A stretch of DNA of 33,804 nucleotides from Flavobacteriales bacterium (GCA_947474675.1 CANJKA010000032.1:1-33804), one strand, 5' to 3'; shown: positions 16,701 to 24,793, counted from the stretch's first letter. A program made the numbers and translations. Notes: generated by a model not told the origin, from the letters alone.

Positions 16701-17745
16701 AGGTGAATCAAAATCATATCATTTAAACGGAAAATTATCTAAAAGAGGTTTTTTCTTAAACGGTGACCCAATTGATGATTATGAAGCGTATGATTCATTA
16801 GGATTTAAATATCATTATGTTAAATTTTTATATTCATTTCCGATTGAAGAGAAAATTTGGGAAGAAAATGAATTAAGTGTTTTGTATACTTTTGATTGGA
16901 AAGATTCGATTGAATTCGTTCCTTCAGATATTACAAATTCTCAAACATTGGATAGAATGTTAGCTCGAATGGGAATAGGAATGGATTCTTATTATGAGCC
17001 ATATTATGGGAGACCAAGTTTGGTTGAGAAAGATGGAATAAAGTACCACATGACAAAATTCTACCCAAACAATACAGTTTCAAGAGACGGACAAATTGCA
17101 TCAGGTAAAAAAGTGGGAGTTTGGAAATTTTATAGTTATGATGGCGAATTTTTATATGAAGTAAATTATACTGATTCGATCATAAAAATCAATGATTCAA
17201 TTTCTTTTAAATCGAAAGGTCTTTTAACAGATTATGATTCAAAAGGAAAAATGATTAGTAAAAGTTTCATCATTGAAAAATTCGAAAAATATGACTGTTC
17301 TCATACGGATCATTATGAAATTAGACAATTGTATACAATTTGGGAGGCAAATGACAGCATAAAAAGAAGAAATGGTTATGTTAAAAATCATTACGACAAT
17401 GGTGTTCTTCAAAATGAAGGGAATATGGTAGATGGATTACCTTCAGGAGTTTGGAAATTTTATGATCCATTTGGTAAATTAAACCAGGTTGGTATGTATG
17501 TGAAAGGAAAAAGAGATGGTCGTTGGTTAGGAGGAGATATTTCTAAAACAAAATATTTAGGAGACATCTGTTTAAATCCAAATCTACCAGATTTAGAAAA
17601 AGAAATAAAAATGCGTGAACAACAATTAGATATTATTATTACAAATTATAAATTAGGTAAAGCTTTAAATACAGAATTTTTTGATATTGATTGGAGTGAA
17701 TTTAGTGAAGAAAAAGAAATGGAATCTGAAGGTGATAAGGATTAG
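13705..17745 (+). CDS. Giant secreted YwqK/MORN_2-repeat protein with two Tyr/Asp/Glu tracts
   Basis: This 1346-residue protein starts with a signal peptide (MNSTINLRKLIPFVFLFFTF, ending FFSQ). The ATG at 13705 is chosen over the TTG at 13699, and it overlaps the lipoprotein gene by eight bases. MORN_2/YwqK-type repeats (Y-x-N-G-x-x-x-G and x-x-D-G-x-x-x-G-x-W) are seen at about residues 182-215, 238-280, 441-480, 831-870, 918-945, 992-1020, 1119-1155 and 1223-1273. Two very acidic, tyrosine-rich tracts interrupt them: about 379-410 (repeats of EGYDYEEGYD) and about 773-804 (NYDEEYEYEMDEEYESDE), the second followed by a Lys/Pro-rich stretch. No catalytic motif, T9SS tail or transmembrane anchor is visible. 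In bacteria YwqK-like repeats are common in surface and periplasmic proteins of unknown role; although some databases label YwqK an antitoxin, nothing here supports a toxin-antitoxin role. Confidence 0.75.
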   Translation: MNSTINLRKLIPFVFLFFTFSFFSQKIDTVSYAGEKCFVYPFNNSIRGNEYYYNFIDFKKNKEVILKWLMEGMWKNLSPKELEVEIENFTKRIEKYIKINEKNLTKLDYSLKPIVFANPGDFFTTSYRLDFDVKPCLDKIPDGKYIQYFEGFPMLDVEGNWFYKMDKVSGVFTIKNNALNEEAMWFNFGGDTLKKGSFINGIKDGKWEIEKIKVESLRNTAQKEEYLKNKFIESDTSLEIVFYKNGIKNGFYSEMSETDYPSEEGYYTDDIASGHWIERKPQRKNNLLSKAARKKDREGLRHNKIITAEYIYADKKINVKQPIVRSGLIHSYNSSSGGYNFEPNYEPKDIPNDLFKIAFEEEVNLEMDDENLNSYEGGNYEDDYSSEGYDEGYDYEEGYDYDYEEGYDDYSFRGKSVYDSKQEKRILRGKAIDSLGLEFLYDGFYERHYPNGQLMFRYEFKDGKLLKEDTIFWDNGKPYDVVNYIKDSNIFIQSVYDYDGKLFSEIVFNSLGDFKRVNFEPDLTVYTVIEGYKLKDDPLSNSFSYEVMDTLETVLLSDSLYLVKDWNRIDTTKWDEKIYFPKDRILKYNSYSMSGKKVFQSEITFNQDYKSWTGVETHTIDNLTLKTTKSASMRESNYGYLYYSLNNSFYDSIPQARVAKVDYGYDVTSDNVICASGIPISGPVSITLNTKKAKLNANKGLTVSLPLYAYYTTKLEKDYLNYRSTGKSEFPLLLDVINQSQIYENYTNLFCKVFFPFLEDKITLPRISLYQGYDYNYDEEYEYEMDEEYESDEIEEAPKEEKVEEVKPKKTPKFKYDEKSKGSSAKLITGNLKDGKPEGLWTIKDQFGKDQATIPFLNGEMNGVVKEYSFQRAQIKPKKHKHSQDIYEENYYNNLSENSFMKDSLPKKSLIYMSSTSTYKNGVLNGPSINYNWLGEQLEMTNYVDGYKQGTSFERNKLAYTKCSYDLGRLDGYVQTYLTIPGKDSILLYDLNYKNGALQGESKSYHLNGKLSKRGFFLNGDPIDDYEAYDSLGFKYHYVKFLYSFPIEEKIWEENELSVLYTFDWKDSIEFVPSDITNSQTLDRMLARMGIGMDSYYEPYYGRPSLVEKDGIKYHMTKFYPNNTVSRDGQIASGKKVGVWKFYSYDGEFLYEVNYTDSIIKINDSISFKSKGLLTDYDSKGKMISKSFIIEKFEKYDCSHTDHYEIRQLYTIWEANDSIKRRNGYVKNHYDNGVLQNEGNMVDGLPSGVWKFYDPFGKLNQVGMYVKGKRDGRWLGGDISKTKYLGDICLNPNLPDLEKEIKMREQQLDIIITNYKLGKALNTEFFDIDWSEFSEEKEMESEGDKD

Positions 17746-18061
17746 TTGACAATCTTTTTTGTTGAGAGGTACGATATAAAAACAAAGGATAAGTCGTTTT
17801 TTGAAAGAATTTGTATTTCTAAAATTAACGAAACTTAAGACCTGGTTGATTAATATATGGCGAGTCACTTCGGGGCTGCTTCGGAAGTCCATACGTTAAT
17901 TAAAAATAATAAATACATTTGAAATTCTAAAATAAATACTGATTAAAACAACTATAATCTTAGCATTAATTTTGTTTTTGTGTCGATTCTTCGCGAATCA
18001 AACCGATCTTTATTTGATGATTAGCTATAGTTCGAAGAACATGTCAGGGTATCTGAAATTT
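17746..18061. other. Intergenic region between converging genes
   Basis: These 316 bases between the giant MORN gene and the SCO gene hold no credible ORF. They contain an imperfect inverted repeat at 17846-17903 (separate entry) and a 5-bp stem GATTC-TTCGC-GAATC around 17985-18000, which is too short to call a terminator. The remaining sequence is A/T-rich and featureless to me. Confidence 0.55.
17846..17903. repeat. Imperfect inverted repeat between converging genes
   Basis: TTGATTAATATATGG (17846-17860) and CCATACGTTAATTAA (17889-17903) pair with three mismatches. The centre is GC-richer than its surroundings and holds CACTTCGG and CTTCGGAAG. It may be a degenerate dispersed element or a shared transcription stop for the converging genes; no T-run supports the latter. 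Confidence 0.4.
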
Positions 18062-18721
18062 CTATTTAATGTTAATAAGAGTTTCGATATCTTTAATTAA
18101 TTTGTCAACCTCGTGAATAGACGTTCCATCATAATAACCTCTTATCCGCATCTTTTTATCAATTAAGACAAAATTATTCGTGTGAATAAAATCACTTCCA
18201 GCATCTCCAAGATTTTGTGCTTCACTTGGTTTTAATACAAAAAAGGATTTTCGAGCAGCATCATATAATTTTTCTTTACTCCCAGTTAGGAAAAACCATT
18301 GATTAGATTTTGCTCCATGTGATATTGCATACCTTTTAATTTGCTCAACGGTATCAACTTCTGGATTTACGGTAAAGCTTAGAATTTTAAATTGATCAAT
18401 CCCTTCATAGGCTTTTTGAACACGCTGCATTTGAACATTCATTTTTGGACAAATTGTACCACAAGTAGTAAAAAAATATTCAACGACAAATACTTTCCCG
18501 TTGACTTCTTTATCTGTAATAGTAATTCCGTCTTGATTTTTAAACGAAAAACTACCAATGGTATGACCAAAACCTTTTCTTAATAAAGATGAATCAACGA
18601 GTTCCTTGTTAAGGTCAATAGGATTTATAATCGGCAATGGTTCTTTGACATTAATAGTCATAGAATAAGCAATTAAAATAGCAGTGATAATGATAATTCC
18701 AAAAATTAAAATCCTTTTCAT
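18062..18721 (-). CDS. SCO1/SenC family protein (copper-binding thioredoxin fold)
   Basis: A 219-residue membrane-anchored protein: hydrophobic N-terminal segment (ILIFGIIIITAILIAYS, about 4-20) and a thioredoxin-fold domain. The SCO signature C-x3-C is present as CGTIC at Cys87 and Cys91, with the third copper ligand His180 in FIHTNNFVLID, the spacing expected for the family. SCO proteins deliver copper to, or reduce the CuA site of, cytochrome oxidase on the outer face of the cytoplasmic membrane. No oxidase gene is nearby, so its partner is elsewhere in the genome. The -7-like TAAATTTG lies only four bases before the ATG. The gene is downstream of, and on the same strand as, the small YwqK-like gene, but the promoter suggests separate transcription. 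Confidence 0.9.
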   Translation of the reverse strand: MKRILIFGIIIITAILIAYSMTINVKEPLPIINPIDLNKELVDSSLLRKGFGHTIGSFSFKNQDGITITDKEVNGKVFVVEYFFTTCGTICPKMNVQMQRVQKAYEGIDQFKILSFTVNPEVDTVEQIKRYAISHGAKSNQWFFLTGSKEKLYDAARKSFFVLKPSEAQNLGDAGSDFIHTNNFVLIDKKMRIRGYYDGTSIHEVDKLIKDIETLINIK

Positions 18722-18725
18722 GTTA

Positions 18726-18733
18726 CAAATTTA
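18726..18733 (-). promoter_or_regulatory. -7 promoter element of the SCO gene
   Basis: TAAATTTG on the minus strand fully matches TAnnTTTG and ends four bases before the ATG at 18721. No TTTG stands at the ideal 19-base distance upstream; TTG triplets occur at 13 and 16 bases. Transcription would start at about the start codon. Confidence 0.4.
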
Positions 18734-18796
18734 GATAAAAGGAAAACAACAAGTAACTAAATTTTCATAATAATTTTAACCTCAAAATACGATAGA

Positions 18797-19222
18797 TTAT
18801 TGAAGAATATCATTTACAAATATTTTCCTTTCCAACACTTCTCCATTTGTGTTATAGCTAAAACTTTCTCCATTTTTTAAACCGTTCACAAAAATATATC
18901 TGTTTTTGATGACTAATGTTTCTTCATAATACTCAATTATTTCCCCGTTTAAAAGGCCATTTTTAAAATTTAATTGATTTTTAATTTGACCATTAATAAA
19001 ATACTCAATGCATTCCCCTTCCAATTTCCCATCTAAATAATTTGTCATGGTTCTAATTTTAAAACCAGGATAAAACTTTCTAAAGACTCCGTTACAAAGG
19101 TTTGTTTTACTAGAGTCGGTATAGAATGTAAGACCATTATCAAAAGAGATTTGTCCAAAAGTTGAATGATTAACGGATAAAAAAATTAAAAAACAAAGAG
19201 CAATAATTTTCATAGAATTCAT
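18797..19222 (-). CDS. Small secreted YwqK/MORN_2-repeat protein
   Basis: A protein of about 141 residues with an N-terminal signal peptide (MKIIALCFLIFLSVNHSTFG) and three to four MORN_2-like repeats: NYLDGKLEGECIEYFINGQI, NFKNGLLNGEIIEYYEE and FVNGLKNGESFSYNTNGEV. The open frame reaches a TTG at 19237. I prefer the ATG at 19222 because A/T-rich bases precede it, while the ATG at 19213 gives the neatest signal peptide; the choice is open. The repeats are of the same kind as in the giant MORN protein 1 kb away, but I see no closer similarity. Function unknown. TTCGTTTG, one base off the -7 consensus, lies about 12 bases upstream of 19222. Confidence 0.7.
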   Translation of the reverse strand: MNSMKIIALCFLIFLSVNHSTFGQISFDNGLTFYTDSSKTNLCNGVFRKFYPGFKIRTMTNYLDGKLEGECIEYFINGQIKNQLNFKNGLLNGEIIEYYEETLVIKNRYIFVNGLKNGESFSYNTNGEVLERKIFVNDILQ

Positions 19223-19308
19223 TTTAATATGTAGCAAACGAATTTAATAAAAAAAACATAAACAACAATAAAAAACTGAATATTATTGCTTTGATTCAAA
19301 GAATCAAT

Positions 19309-19893
19309 CTATTTCTGATTGGTTTTAGATAACTCTTCATCAACAATTACTAATTCATCGAAAAATTTCTCACCAAAAGCTCTAATGATAGGTTCTTTTA
19401 GAAAACGGAAAACAGGAACATCTAATTTCTCTCCACAAGCACAAGCAGGTTCGCAAATATTCCATTCATTGTAGTTTAAGGCTGTAAAATCTTTAAATTC
19501 TTTTACTCTAATAGGATAAAGATGACAAGAAATAGGTTTTTTAAATTCAGTTTTACCTTCTTTATTTGCTTTCTCAATAGCACATTTAGTAATTCCAGCA
19601 TCATCAAAATAAACAAAAGCACATTCTTGAGCATTCACTAAAGTTGTGGCAATATCATTTTCTTGATCAATATAAAAAACCCCAGTTTTACGAACCTCGG
19701 CGATTCCTTCTTCACGCATGAAAGGTATAATCTTATCGAGATCATCTTCTAAAATTGATGCCTCCTCCATTGTTAATGGGGCTCCAGCATCACCATGAAC
19801 GCAACAAGCACCCTTACAAGCTGTTAAATCACACACAAATTTACGTTCGAAAATTTGAGTTGAAACTATTTTATCGTGTACTTCGATTAACAT
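19309..19893 (-). CDS. DUF3109 family cysteine-rich protein
   Basis: A 194-residue protein of the DUF3109 family, widespread in Bacteroidota. The N-terminus carries CDLTACKGACC (Cys21, 26, 30, 31) followed by HGDAGAPL, and further cysteines occur in ECAFVYFDDAGITKCAIE, SCHLYPIRV and CEPACACGEK. The arrangement resembles the zinc/iron-sulfur-cluster-binding YkgJ-like (CxxxCxxCC) proteins, so metal binding is likely but the activity is unknown. The frame is open to a TTG at 19905, which overlaps the -7-like sequence GAACTTTG (19910-19903), so the ATG at 19893 is the start. It is transcribed away from rimP, with an intergenic region of 150 bases. Confidence 0.88.
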   Translation of the reverse strand: MLIEVHDKIVSTQIFERKFVCDLTACKGACCVHGDAGAPLTMEEASILEDDLDKIIPFMREEGIAEVRKTGVFYIDQENDIATTLVNAQECAFVYFDDAGITKCAIEKANKEGKTEFKKPISCHLYPIRVKEFKDFTALNYNEWNICEPACACGEKLDVPVFRFLKEPIIRAFGEKFFDELVIVDEELSKTNQK

Positions 19894-19974
19894 TTTTATT
19901 TGCAAAGTTCGATAAATAGAATGAGTAATGAAACAAAATTGTTGATAAATAGTGTATTATTTAAAAAAACGTAG

Positions 19975-19982
19975 TATCTTTG
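19975..19982 (+). promoter_or_regulatory. rimP: -7 promoter element of the rimP-nusA-infB operon
   Basis: TATCTTTG fully matches TAnnTTTG. A TTTG box at 19 bases upstream is not present. Transcription would start near 19988, giving a leader of about 55 bases that contains the hairpin 20012-20036. Confidence 0.5.
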
Positions 19983-20011
19983 CACCAATATTACGTAGTA
20001 TATCAACAAAT

Positions 20012-20036
20012 GAGGGGGCGATTGTCCCCTCTTTTT
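20012..20036 (+). terminator. rimP: Terminator-like hairpin in the rimP leader (possible attenuator)
   Basis: GAGGGGGC and GTCCCCTC form an 8-bp stem (one G-T pair) with a GATT tetraloop, followed directly by TTTTT. The run ends eight bases before the rimP ATG at 20044. By form this is an intrinsic terminator, yet it lies after the operon's -7 element and before its first gene, so it may partly stop transcription into rimP-nusA-infB. It cannot serve an upstream + strand gene because the neighbour is on the minus strand. Confidence 0.65.
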
Positions 20037-20043
20037 ATAAGGC

Positions 20044-20517
20044 ATGATTAGTAAAACAAAAGTACTGGAATTAATTGATGAACGATTCGCTGAATTAGAC
20101 AATGGTCTGTTTTTGGTGGAATTAACTATCTCAAAAGAGAATGCAATTAACATTGAAATCGACAAACATGTTGGTGGAGTTTCAGTAAAAGATTGTATGG
20201 CTGTATCTAGAAATGTAGAACATAATTTAGATAGAGAAGAACAAGATTTTGAATTACATGTGTCATCTGCTGGAATTGATAGACCTTTAAGAGTATTAGA
20301 TCAATACATCAAAAACATTGGAAGATCAGTTGAATTATTAATGGCAGATGGAACTCAACGTGAAGGATTATTGAAAGCAGCAAACGAAACGGAAATAGAA
20401 ATCGAAGTTTCAAGAGTTGAAAAGATAGAAGGTAAAAAGAAAAAAGAAACCATAGTAGAACAGTTTGTTTTACCAATGAATACGATCAAAGAAACGAAAA
20501 TTGTTATTACATTTTAA
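20044..20517 (+). CDS. rimP: Ribosome maturation factor RimP
   Basis: A 157-residue cytoplasmic protein needed for maturation of the 30S subunit. It has the typical N-terminal domain with the sequence EIDKHVGGVSVKDCMAVSRN and the family hallmark ELHVSSAGIDRPLR (E. coli: EVSSPGLDRPL), followed by the small C-terminal Sm-like domain. Its length is normal for RimP. It is the first gene of the conserved rimP-nusA-infB operon, 13 bases before nusA, and sits directly after the leader hairpin. A short Lys/Glu-rich stretch (RVEKIEGKKKKETIVEQF) in the C-terminal domain is unremarkable. Confidence 0.95.
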   Translation: MISKTKVLELIDERFAELDNGLFLVELTISKENAINIEIDKHVGGVSVKDCMAVSRNVEHNLDREEQDFELHVSSAGIDRPLRVLDQYIKNIGRSVELLMADGTQREGLLKAANETEIEIEVSRVEKIEGKKKKETIVEQFVLPMNTIKETKIVITF

Positions 20518-20530
20518 ATAAAAGAGCAGT

Positions 20531-21769
20531 ATGAATAGCTTGGAATTAGTTGAATCATTTTCAGAGTTTAAAGACTTAAAAAACATCGATAGAACAACGA
20601 TGCAACACGTATTGGAAGATGTTTTCCGTGCAATGTTGAAGAAAAAATTCAATACAGATGAGCACATTGATGTTATCGTAAATATCGATAAAGGAGATGT
20701 TCAAATATTTGTAAATAAAGAAATTGTTGCAGACGGAGAGGTAGAAGATCAAAATACTGAGATCGCTTTATCTGATGCTGCTAAAATTGAACCTGATTTT
20801 GAAATCGGTGAAGAAGTAACTGAAGAGTTTACATTTGGTGATTTTGGTCGTCGTAATATTCTTTCTTTACGTCAGAATTTGATTTCTAGAATTATGGAAT
20901 TGGAGAAAGACAATCTATACAAAGTTTACAAAGAAAAAATTGGAGAGATTGTTACTGGAGAGGTTTACCAAGTTTGGAAGAAAGAAATCATGGTTATAGA
21001 TGATGAAGGAAACGAATTATTGTTACCTAAATCAGAACAAATTCCATCTGATTATTTCAAAAAAGGAGAGCCAGTTCGTGCAGTTGTTGCTAAAGTTGAC
21101 ATGCGTAACAGTAATCCAGTTATTATTTTATCAAGAACAGCACCTGAATTTTTAGAGCGTTTATTCGAATTAGAAGTTCCTGAAGTTTTTGACGGATTAA
21201 TTACAATTAAAAGAATTGTTCGTGAACCAGGAGAAAGAGCAAAAGTTGCTGTTGAATCTTATGATGACAGAATTGATCCAGTTGGAGCATGTGTTGGAAT
21301 GAAAGGATCACGTATTCACGGTATCGTTCGTGAGTTGAAAAATGAAAACATTGATGTAATCAATTATACAAGTAACCCACAATTATTTATCACTAGAGCT
21401 CTTTCACCAGCAAAGATTACTTCAGTTGATATTAATGAAGAAGAAAAACGTGCGAAGGTTTATTTGAAACCAGATCAAGTTTCTTTGGCTATTGGACGTG
21501 GAGGACACAACATTAAATTGGCAGGAAAATTAACAGGATACGAATTAGACGTTTACCGTGATGGTGAAGTAGATGTTGAGGATGTTGATTTGGAAGAATT
21601 TGCTGATGAAATCGAAAGTTGGATCATTGATGAATTAAAAGCTGTTGGATGTGATAGTGCAAAATCAGTATTAGAATTAGGTGTTGATGACCTAGTTAAA
21701 CGTACAGATCTAGAACAAGTAACGGTTGAGGAAGTGTTTAGAATACTTCGTGCAGAATTTGATAATTAA
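20531..21769 (+). CDS. nusA: Transcription termination/antitermination factor NusA
   Basis: A 412-residue NusA, which binds RNA polymerase and nascent RNA and tunes pausing, termination and antitermination. Domains in order: N-terminal polymerase-binding domain (about 1-125), S1 domain (about 135-200, IGEIVTGEVYQVWKKEIMV), KH1 (VGACVGMKGSRIHGIVREL, about 255-275) and KH2 (SLAIGRGGHNIKLAGKLTG, about 318-336). The remaining C-terminal part holds one acidic helix-hairpin-helix-like segment (about 365-412), shorter than the E. coli protein with its two repeats, as is common outside Proteobacteria. It lies 13 bases after rimP and 71 bases before infB. Because NusA stimulates hairpin-dependent termination, the leader hairpin upstream of rimP is a natural target for feedback; this is inference. 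Confidence 0.97.
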   Translation: MNSLELVESFSEFKDLKNIDRTTMQHVLEDVFRAMLKKKFNTDEHIDVIVNIDKGDVQIFVNKEIVADGEVEDQNTEIALSDAAKIEPDFEIGEEVTEEFTFGDFGRRNILSLRQNLISRIMELEKDNLYKVYKEKIGEIVTGEVYQVWKKEIMVIDDEGNELLLPKSEQIPSDYFKKGEPVRAVVAKVDMRNSNPVIILSRTAPEFLERLFELEVPEVFDGLITIKRIVREPGERAKVAVESYDDRIDPVGACVGMKGSRIHGIVRELKNENIDVINYTSNPQLFITRALSPAKITSVDINEEEKRAKVYLKPDQVSLAIGRGGHNIKLAGKLTGYELDVYRDGEVDVEDVDLEEFADEIESWIIDELKAVGCDSAKSVLELGVDDLVKRTDLEQVTVEEVFRILRAEFDN

Positions 21770-21840
21770 TCAATAATGGCACACTTAGGTAAGACATAAC
21801 AGTAACAAGAATTAAGTTAATACAAAGGACGCATAATTTT

Positions 21841-24738
21841 ATGGCCGAAAAATCAATACGATTAGGAAAAGCAGCAGGTGAATTGAACGTAGGAATTTCT
21901 ACGTTAACAGAATTCCTTGTCTCTAAAGGTGTTAAGATTGATAACAATCCAAACACAAAATTGGAAGGTGATCATTACGAATTACTTCAAAGAGAATTTG
22001 CAGCTGATCAAACGTTTAAAGAACAGTCTAAGATGACTAGTGTAAAACGTGAGAAAAGAGAAACGATTTCTATTCGTGATCCAAGACAAAACGGAGCACA
22101 AGTCTCAGATGATGAGGGTGATAGTGTTGTTTTTAATAAAGAAGATTTTGACCAAAGTAATGTTGTTGCGCCAACAGTAGCTAAAATAGTTCAGGCAAGT
22201 CCAGAAGTTGAAGTTAAATCAGTTTCTGAACCTGTAGTTATTTCTACTCCTGAGGTAGAACCTAAATCTATTATTATATCTGAAACAGATAAACCTGTTA
22301 CGATTGGTGAAGGTGATGTTCAAGTTCAAGTAGTTGGAAGAATCGATTTAGATGCTTTAAATACTAAAACACGTCCAGATAAAAAGAAATACGAGAAGCC
22401 TAAAAAAGCTCCTTATGTTCCATATACACCTCCTGTTAAGGCAGAAGCTCCAAAGGTACAACCTCCAAAAGTTGAGCCTCCAAAAGTTGAAACTCCAGAA
22501 CCGGTTGTTCCTAAAGAAATTGAAACAATTCGTGTAGAAAGAAAAGTTTTAACTGGACCGACAGTTCTTGGTAAAATTGAATTACCTGTTAATAAACCGA
22601 AACCACAAGGTGGAGGTAGACCATTAGGTGCAAATGATCCACGTAAAAAACGTAAAAGGATTAAGAAAATTGATCCAGCTAAACCTGCAACTCCAGGTAC
22701 TCCAGGAGCTCCAGGAGCAACTGCGACTCCAGGTGCTGCAAATCCTAGACCAGGTGGTCCACCAAGACCAGCTAATTATAGACCAGGTCCAGGTGCTGCG
22801 AATTTCAACAAAGGTAAATTTGTTAAACCTGAGATCAACGAACGTGATATCCAAAAAGAAATTAAGGATACTTTAGCTCGTTTATCTAACAAAGGAGGTA
22901 AATCAAAAGCGTCTAAAAATAGAAAAGTAAAACGTGATGTAAATTCTCAACGTCGTCAAGATGAAGCGGATGAAGCGGAATTACAAATGAGTATCTTAAA
23001 ACTTACTGAATTTGTTACGGTTTCTGAATTAGCTTCGATGATGAATGTTCAATCGACTCAAGTAATTTCTGCTTGTATGTCATTGGGTATTTTTGCTTCT
23101 ATCAATCAACGTTTAGATGCTGAAACGATTCAAATCGTTGCTGAAGAATTTGGATTTGAAACTGAATTTGTAAGTGCTGATGTTCAAGAATCAATTATTA
23201 CAGTTGAAGATAAAGAAGAAGATTTAGTAGATCGTCCACCAATTATTACGGTAATGGGACATGTCGATCACGGTAAAACTTCGTTATTAGATAAAATTAG
23301 AGATGCAAACGTAACTGCTGGTGAAGCAGGAGGGATAACACAACATATTGGTGCTTATTCACTTATCTTGAAAGATGGTCGTAAAATGACTTTCTTAGAT
23401 ACTCCAGGTCACGAAGCCTTTACAGCGATGCGTGCTCGTGGTGCTCAAGTAACCGATGTTGCAATTATTATCGTTGCAGCGGATGATGACGTGATGCCAC
23501 AAACGAAAGAAGCTATTTCTCATGCGCAAGCAGCAGGTGTACCAATGGTTTTTGCAATTAACAAAATTGATAAAGACGGTGCAAATCCTGATAAAATTAA
23601 AGAGCAACTTTCTCAAATGAATATCTTAGTAGAAGATTGGGGTGGTAAATACCAATGCCAAGAAATTTCTGCTAAAAAGAATTTAAACATTGACGCTTTA
23701 CTTGAAAAAGTATTATTAGAAGCTGAATTATTAAATATTAGAGCGAATCCTAATAAAAATGCAATCGGAACAGTAATTGAATCTTCTTTGGATAAAGGAA
23801 AAGGATTTGTAACCAACATATTGGTTGAAGCTGGAACTTTACGTATTGGAGATGTTGTATTAGTAGGTCGTAACTATGGTCGTGTTCGTGCAATGCATGA
23901 TGAGCATGGTGTTTCTTTAAAAGAAGCTGAACCTTCTAGACCTGTTTCTATTTTAGGAATCAATGGGGCACCTAGTGCTGGAGATAAATTCCACGTACTT
24001 AGTGACGAAAAAGAAGCTAAAAACATTGCAACTAAACGTGAGCAACTACACAGAGAGCAAGGTTTACGTACAACTAAACACATCACTTTGGATGAGATTG
24101 GTCGTCGTTTGGCAATTGGAGATTTCAAGGAATTGAACATTATCGTAAAAGGAGATGTGGATGGATCTATCGAAGCTTTGGCAGATTCATTACAAAACTT
24201 ATCTATCGGTGAGATTGCTATTAAAATTGTACACAAAGGTGTTGGAGCAATTTCTGAAGCGGATGTCAACTTGGCGGCTGCATCAGATGCAATTATTATT
24301 GGTTTCCAAGTGAGACCATCGGTTGCTGCTCGTAAATTAGCTGATCAAGAACAAATAGATATTCGTTTATACTCAGTTATCTACAAAGCAATTGACGAAA
24401 TCAAAGCGGCAATGGAAGGAATGCTTTCTCCAGATATCGAAGAGAAAATCGTTGGTTCTGCTGAAATTCGTGAGACTTTTGACATCACGAAAGTGGGTAC
24501 AATTGCGGGATGTTTCGTAACTGAAGGTATCTTCAAACGTAGCTCTGTAATTAGAGTTGTCCGTGACGGTATTGTAATTCATACTGGTAAACTTGGTTCA
24601 TTGAAACGTTTCAAAGATGACGTGAAAGAAGTGAAACATGGTTACGAATGTGGATTAAACGTTTACAAATTTGACGATATTAAAGCAGGAGATATTATTG
24701 AATCTTACGAAGAAACAGAAGTTGCTCGTAAATTATAA
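21841..24738 (+). CDS. infB: Translation initiation factor IF-2
   Basis: A 965-residue IF-2, the GTPase that brings initiator fMet-tRNA to the ribosome. The N-terminal domain begins [21 protein letters not shown]. It is followed by a long low-complexity linker (about 60-340) with many Pro/Lys/Glu residues and a collagen-like Gly-Pro-X stretch at about 280-320. A second IF2_N-like segment ([20 protein letters not shown]) lies at about 395. The G domain follows: P-loop GHVDHGKT at about 473-480, DTPGH near 519, NKID near 573, then beta-barrel domain II and the C-terminal fMet-tRNA binding domain. It is the last gene of the operon and is followed by a strong terminator at 24761-24793. Confidence 0.98.
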   Translation: MAEKSIRLGKAAGELNVGISTLTEFLVSKGVKIDNNPNTKLEGDHYELLQREFAADQTFKEQSKMTSVKREKRETISIRDPRQNGAQVSDDEGDSVVFNKEDFDQSNVVAPTVAKIVQASPEVEVKSVSEPVVISTPEVEPKSIIISETDKPVTIGEGDVQVQVVGRIDLDALNTKTRPDKKKYEKPKKAPYVPYTPPVKAEAPKVQPPKVEPPKVETPEPVVPKEIETIRVERKVLTGPTVLGKIELPVNKPKPQGGGRPLGANDPRKKRKRIKKIDPAKPATPGTPGAPGATATPGAANPRPGGPPRPANYRPGPGAANFNKGKFVKPEINERDIQKEIKDTLARLSNKGGKSKASKNRKVKRDVNSQRRQDEADEAELQMSILKLTEFVTVSELASMMNVQSTQVISACMSLGIFASINQRLDAETIQIVAEEFGFETEFVSADVQESIITVEDKEEDLVDRPPIITVMGHVDHGKTSLLDKIRDANVTAGEAGGITQHIGAYSLILKDGRKMTFLDTPGHEAFTAMRARGAQVTDVAIIIVAADDDVMPQTKEAISHAQAAGVPMVFAINKIDKDGANPDKIKEQLSQMNILVEDWGGKYQCQEISAKKNLNIDALLEKVLLEAELLNIRANPNKNAIGTVIESSLDKGKGFVTNILVEAGTLRIGDVVLVGRNYGRVRAMHDEHGVSLKEAEPSRPVSILGINGAPSAGDKFHVLSDEKEAKNIATKREQLHREQGLRTTKHITLDEIGRRLAIGDFKELNIIVKGDVDGSIEALADSLQNLSIGEIAIKIVHKGVGAISEADVNLAAASDAIIIGFQVRPSVAARKLADQEQIDIRLYSVIYKAIDEIKAAMEGMLSPDIEEKIVGSAEIRETFDITKVGTIAGCFVTEGIFKRSSVIRVVRDGIVIHTGKLGSLKRFKDDVKEVKHGYECGLNVYKFDDIKAGDIIESYEETEVARKL

Positions 24739-24760
24739 GATCTATTCTTTATTATAATAT

Positions 24761-24793
24761 AAAGCCACTTGTTATTTAATAAGTGGCTTTTTT
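24761..24793 (+). terminator. infB: Intrinsic terminator of the rimP-nusA-infB operon
   Basis: AAAGCCACTT and AAGTGGCTTT form a perfect 10-bp stem around a loop GTTATTTAAT, followed by TTT; with the stem's own T bases the run is six T. It begins 22 bases after the infB stop codon. Confidence 0.9.

Noticed and set aside
12690..19222. YwqK/MORN proteins and neighbours as a toxin-antitoxin or immunity cassette
   Set aside because: Database labels for YwqK suggest an antitoxin, but both proteins here have signal peptides and no toxin-like neighbour is present.
20010..20051. A 13-codon ORF in the rimP leader as a possible attenuator peptide
   Set aside because: It overlaps both the hairpin and the rimP start, has no run of codons for one amino acid and no alternative hairpin, so translation-coupled attenuation is not supported.
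22624..22876. Antisense and shifted ORFs in the IF-2 linker region
   Set aside because: They are shadows of the repetitive Gly/Pro-coding DNA of infB.
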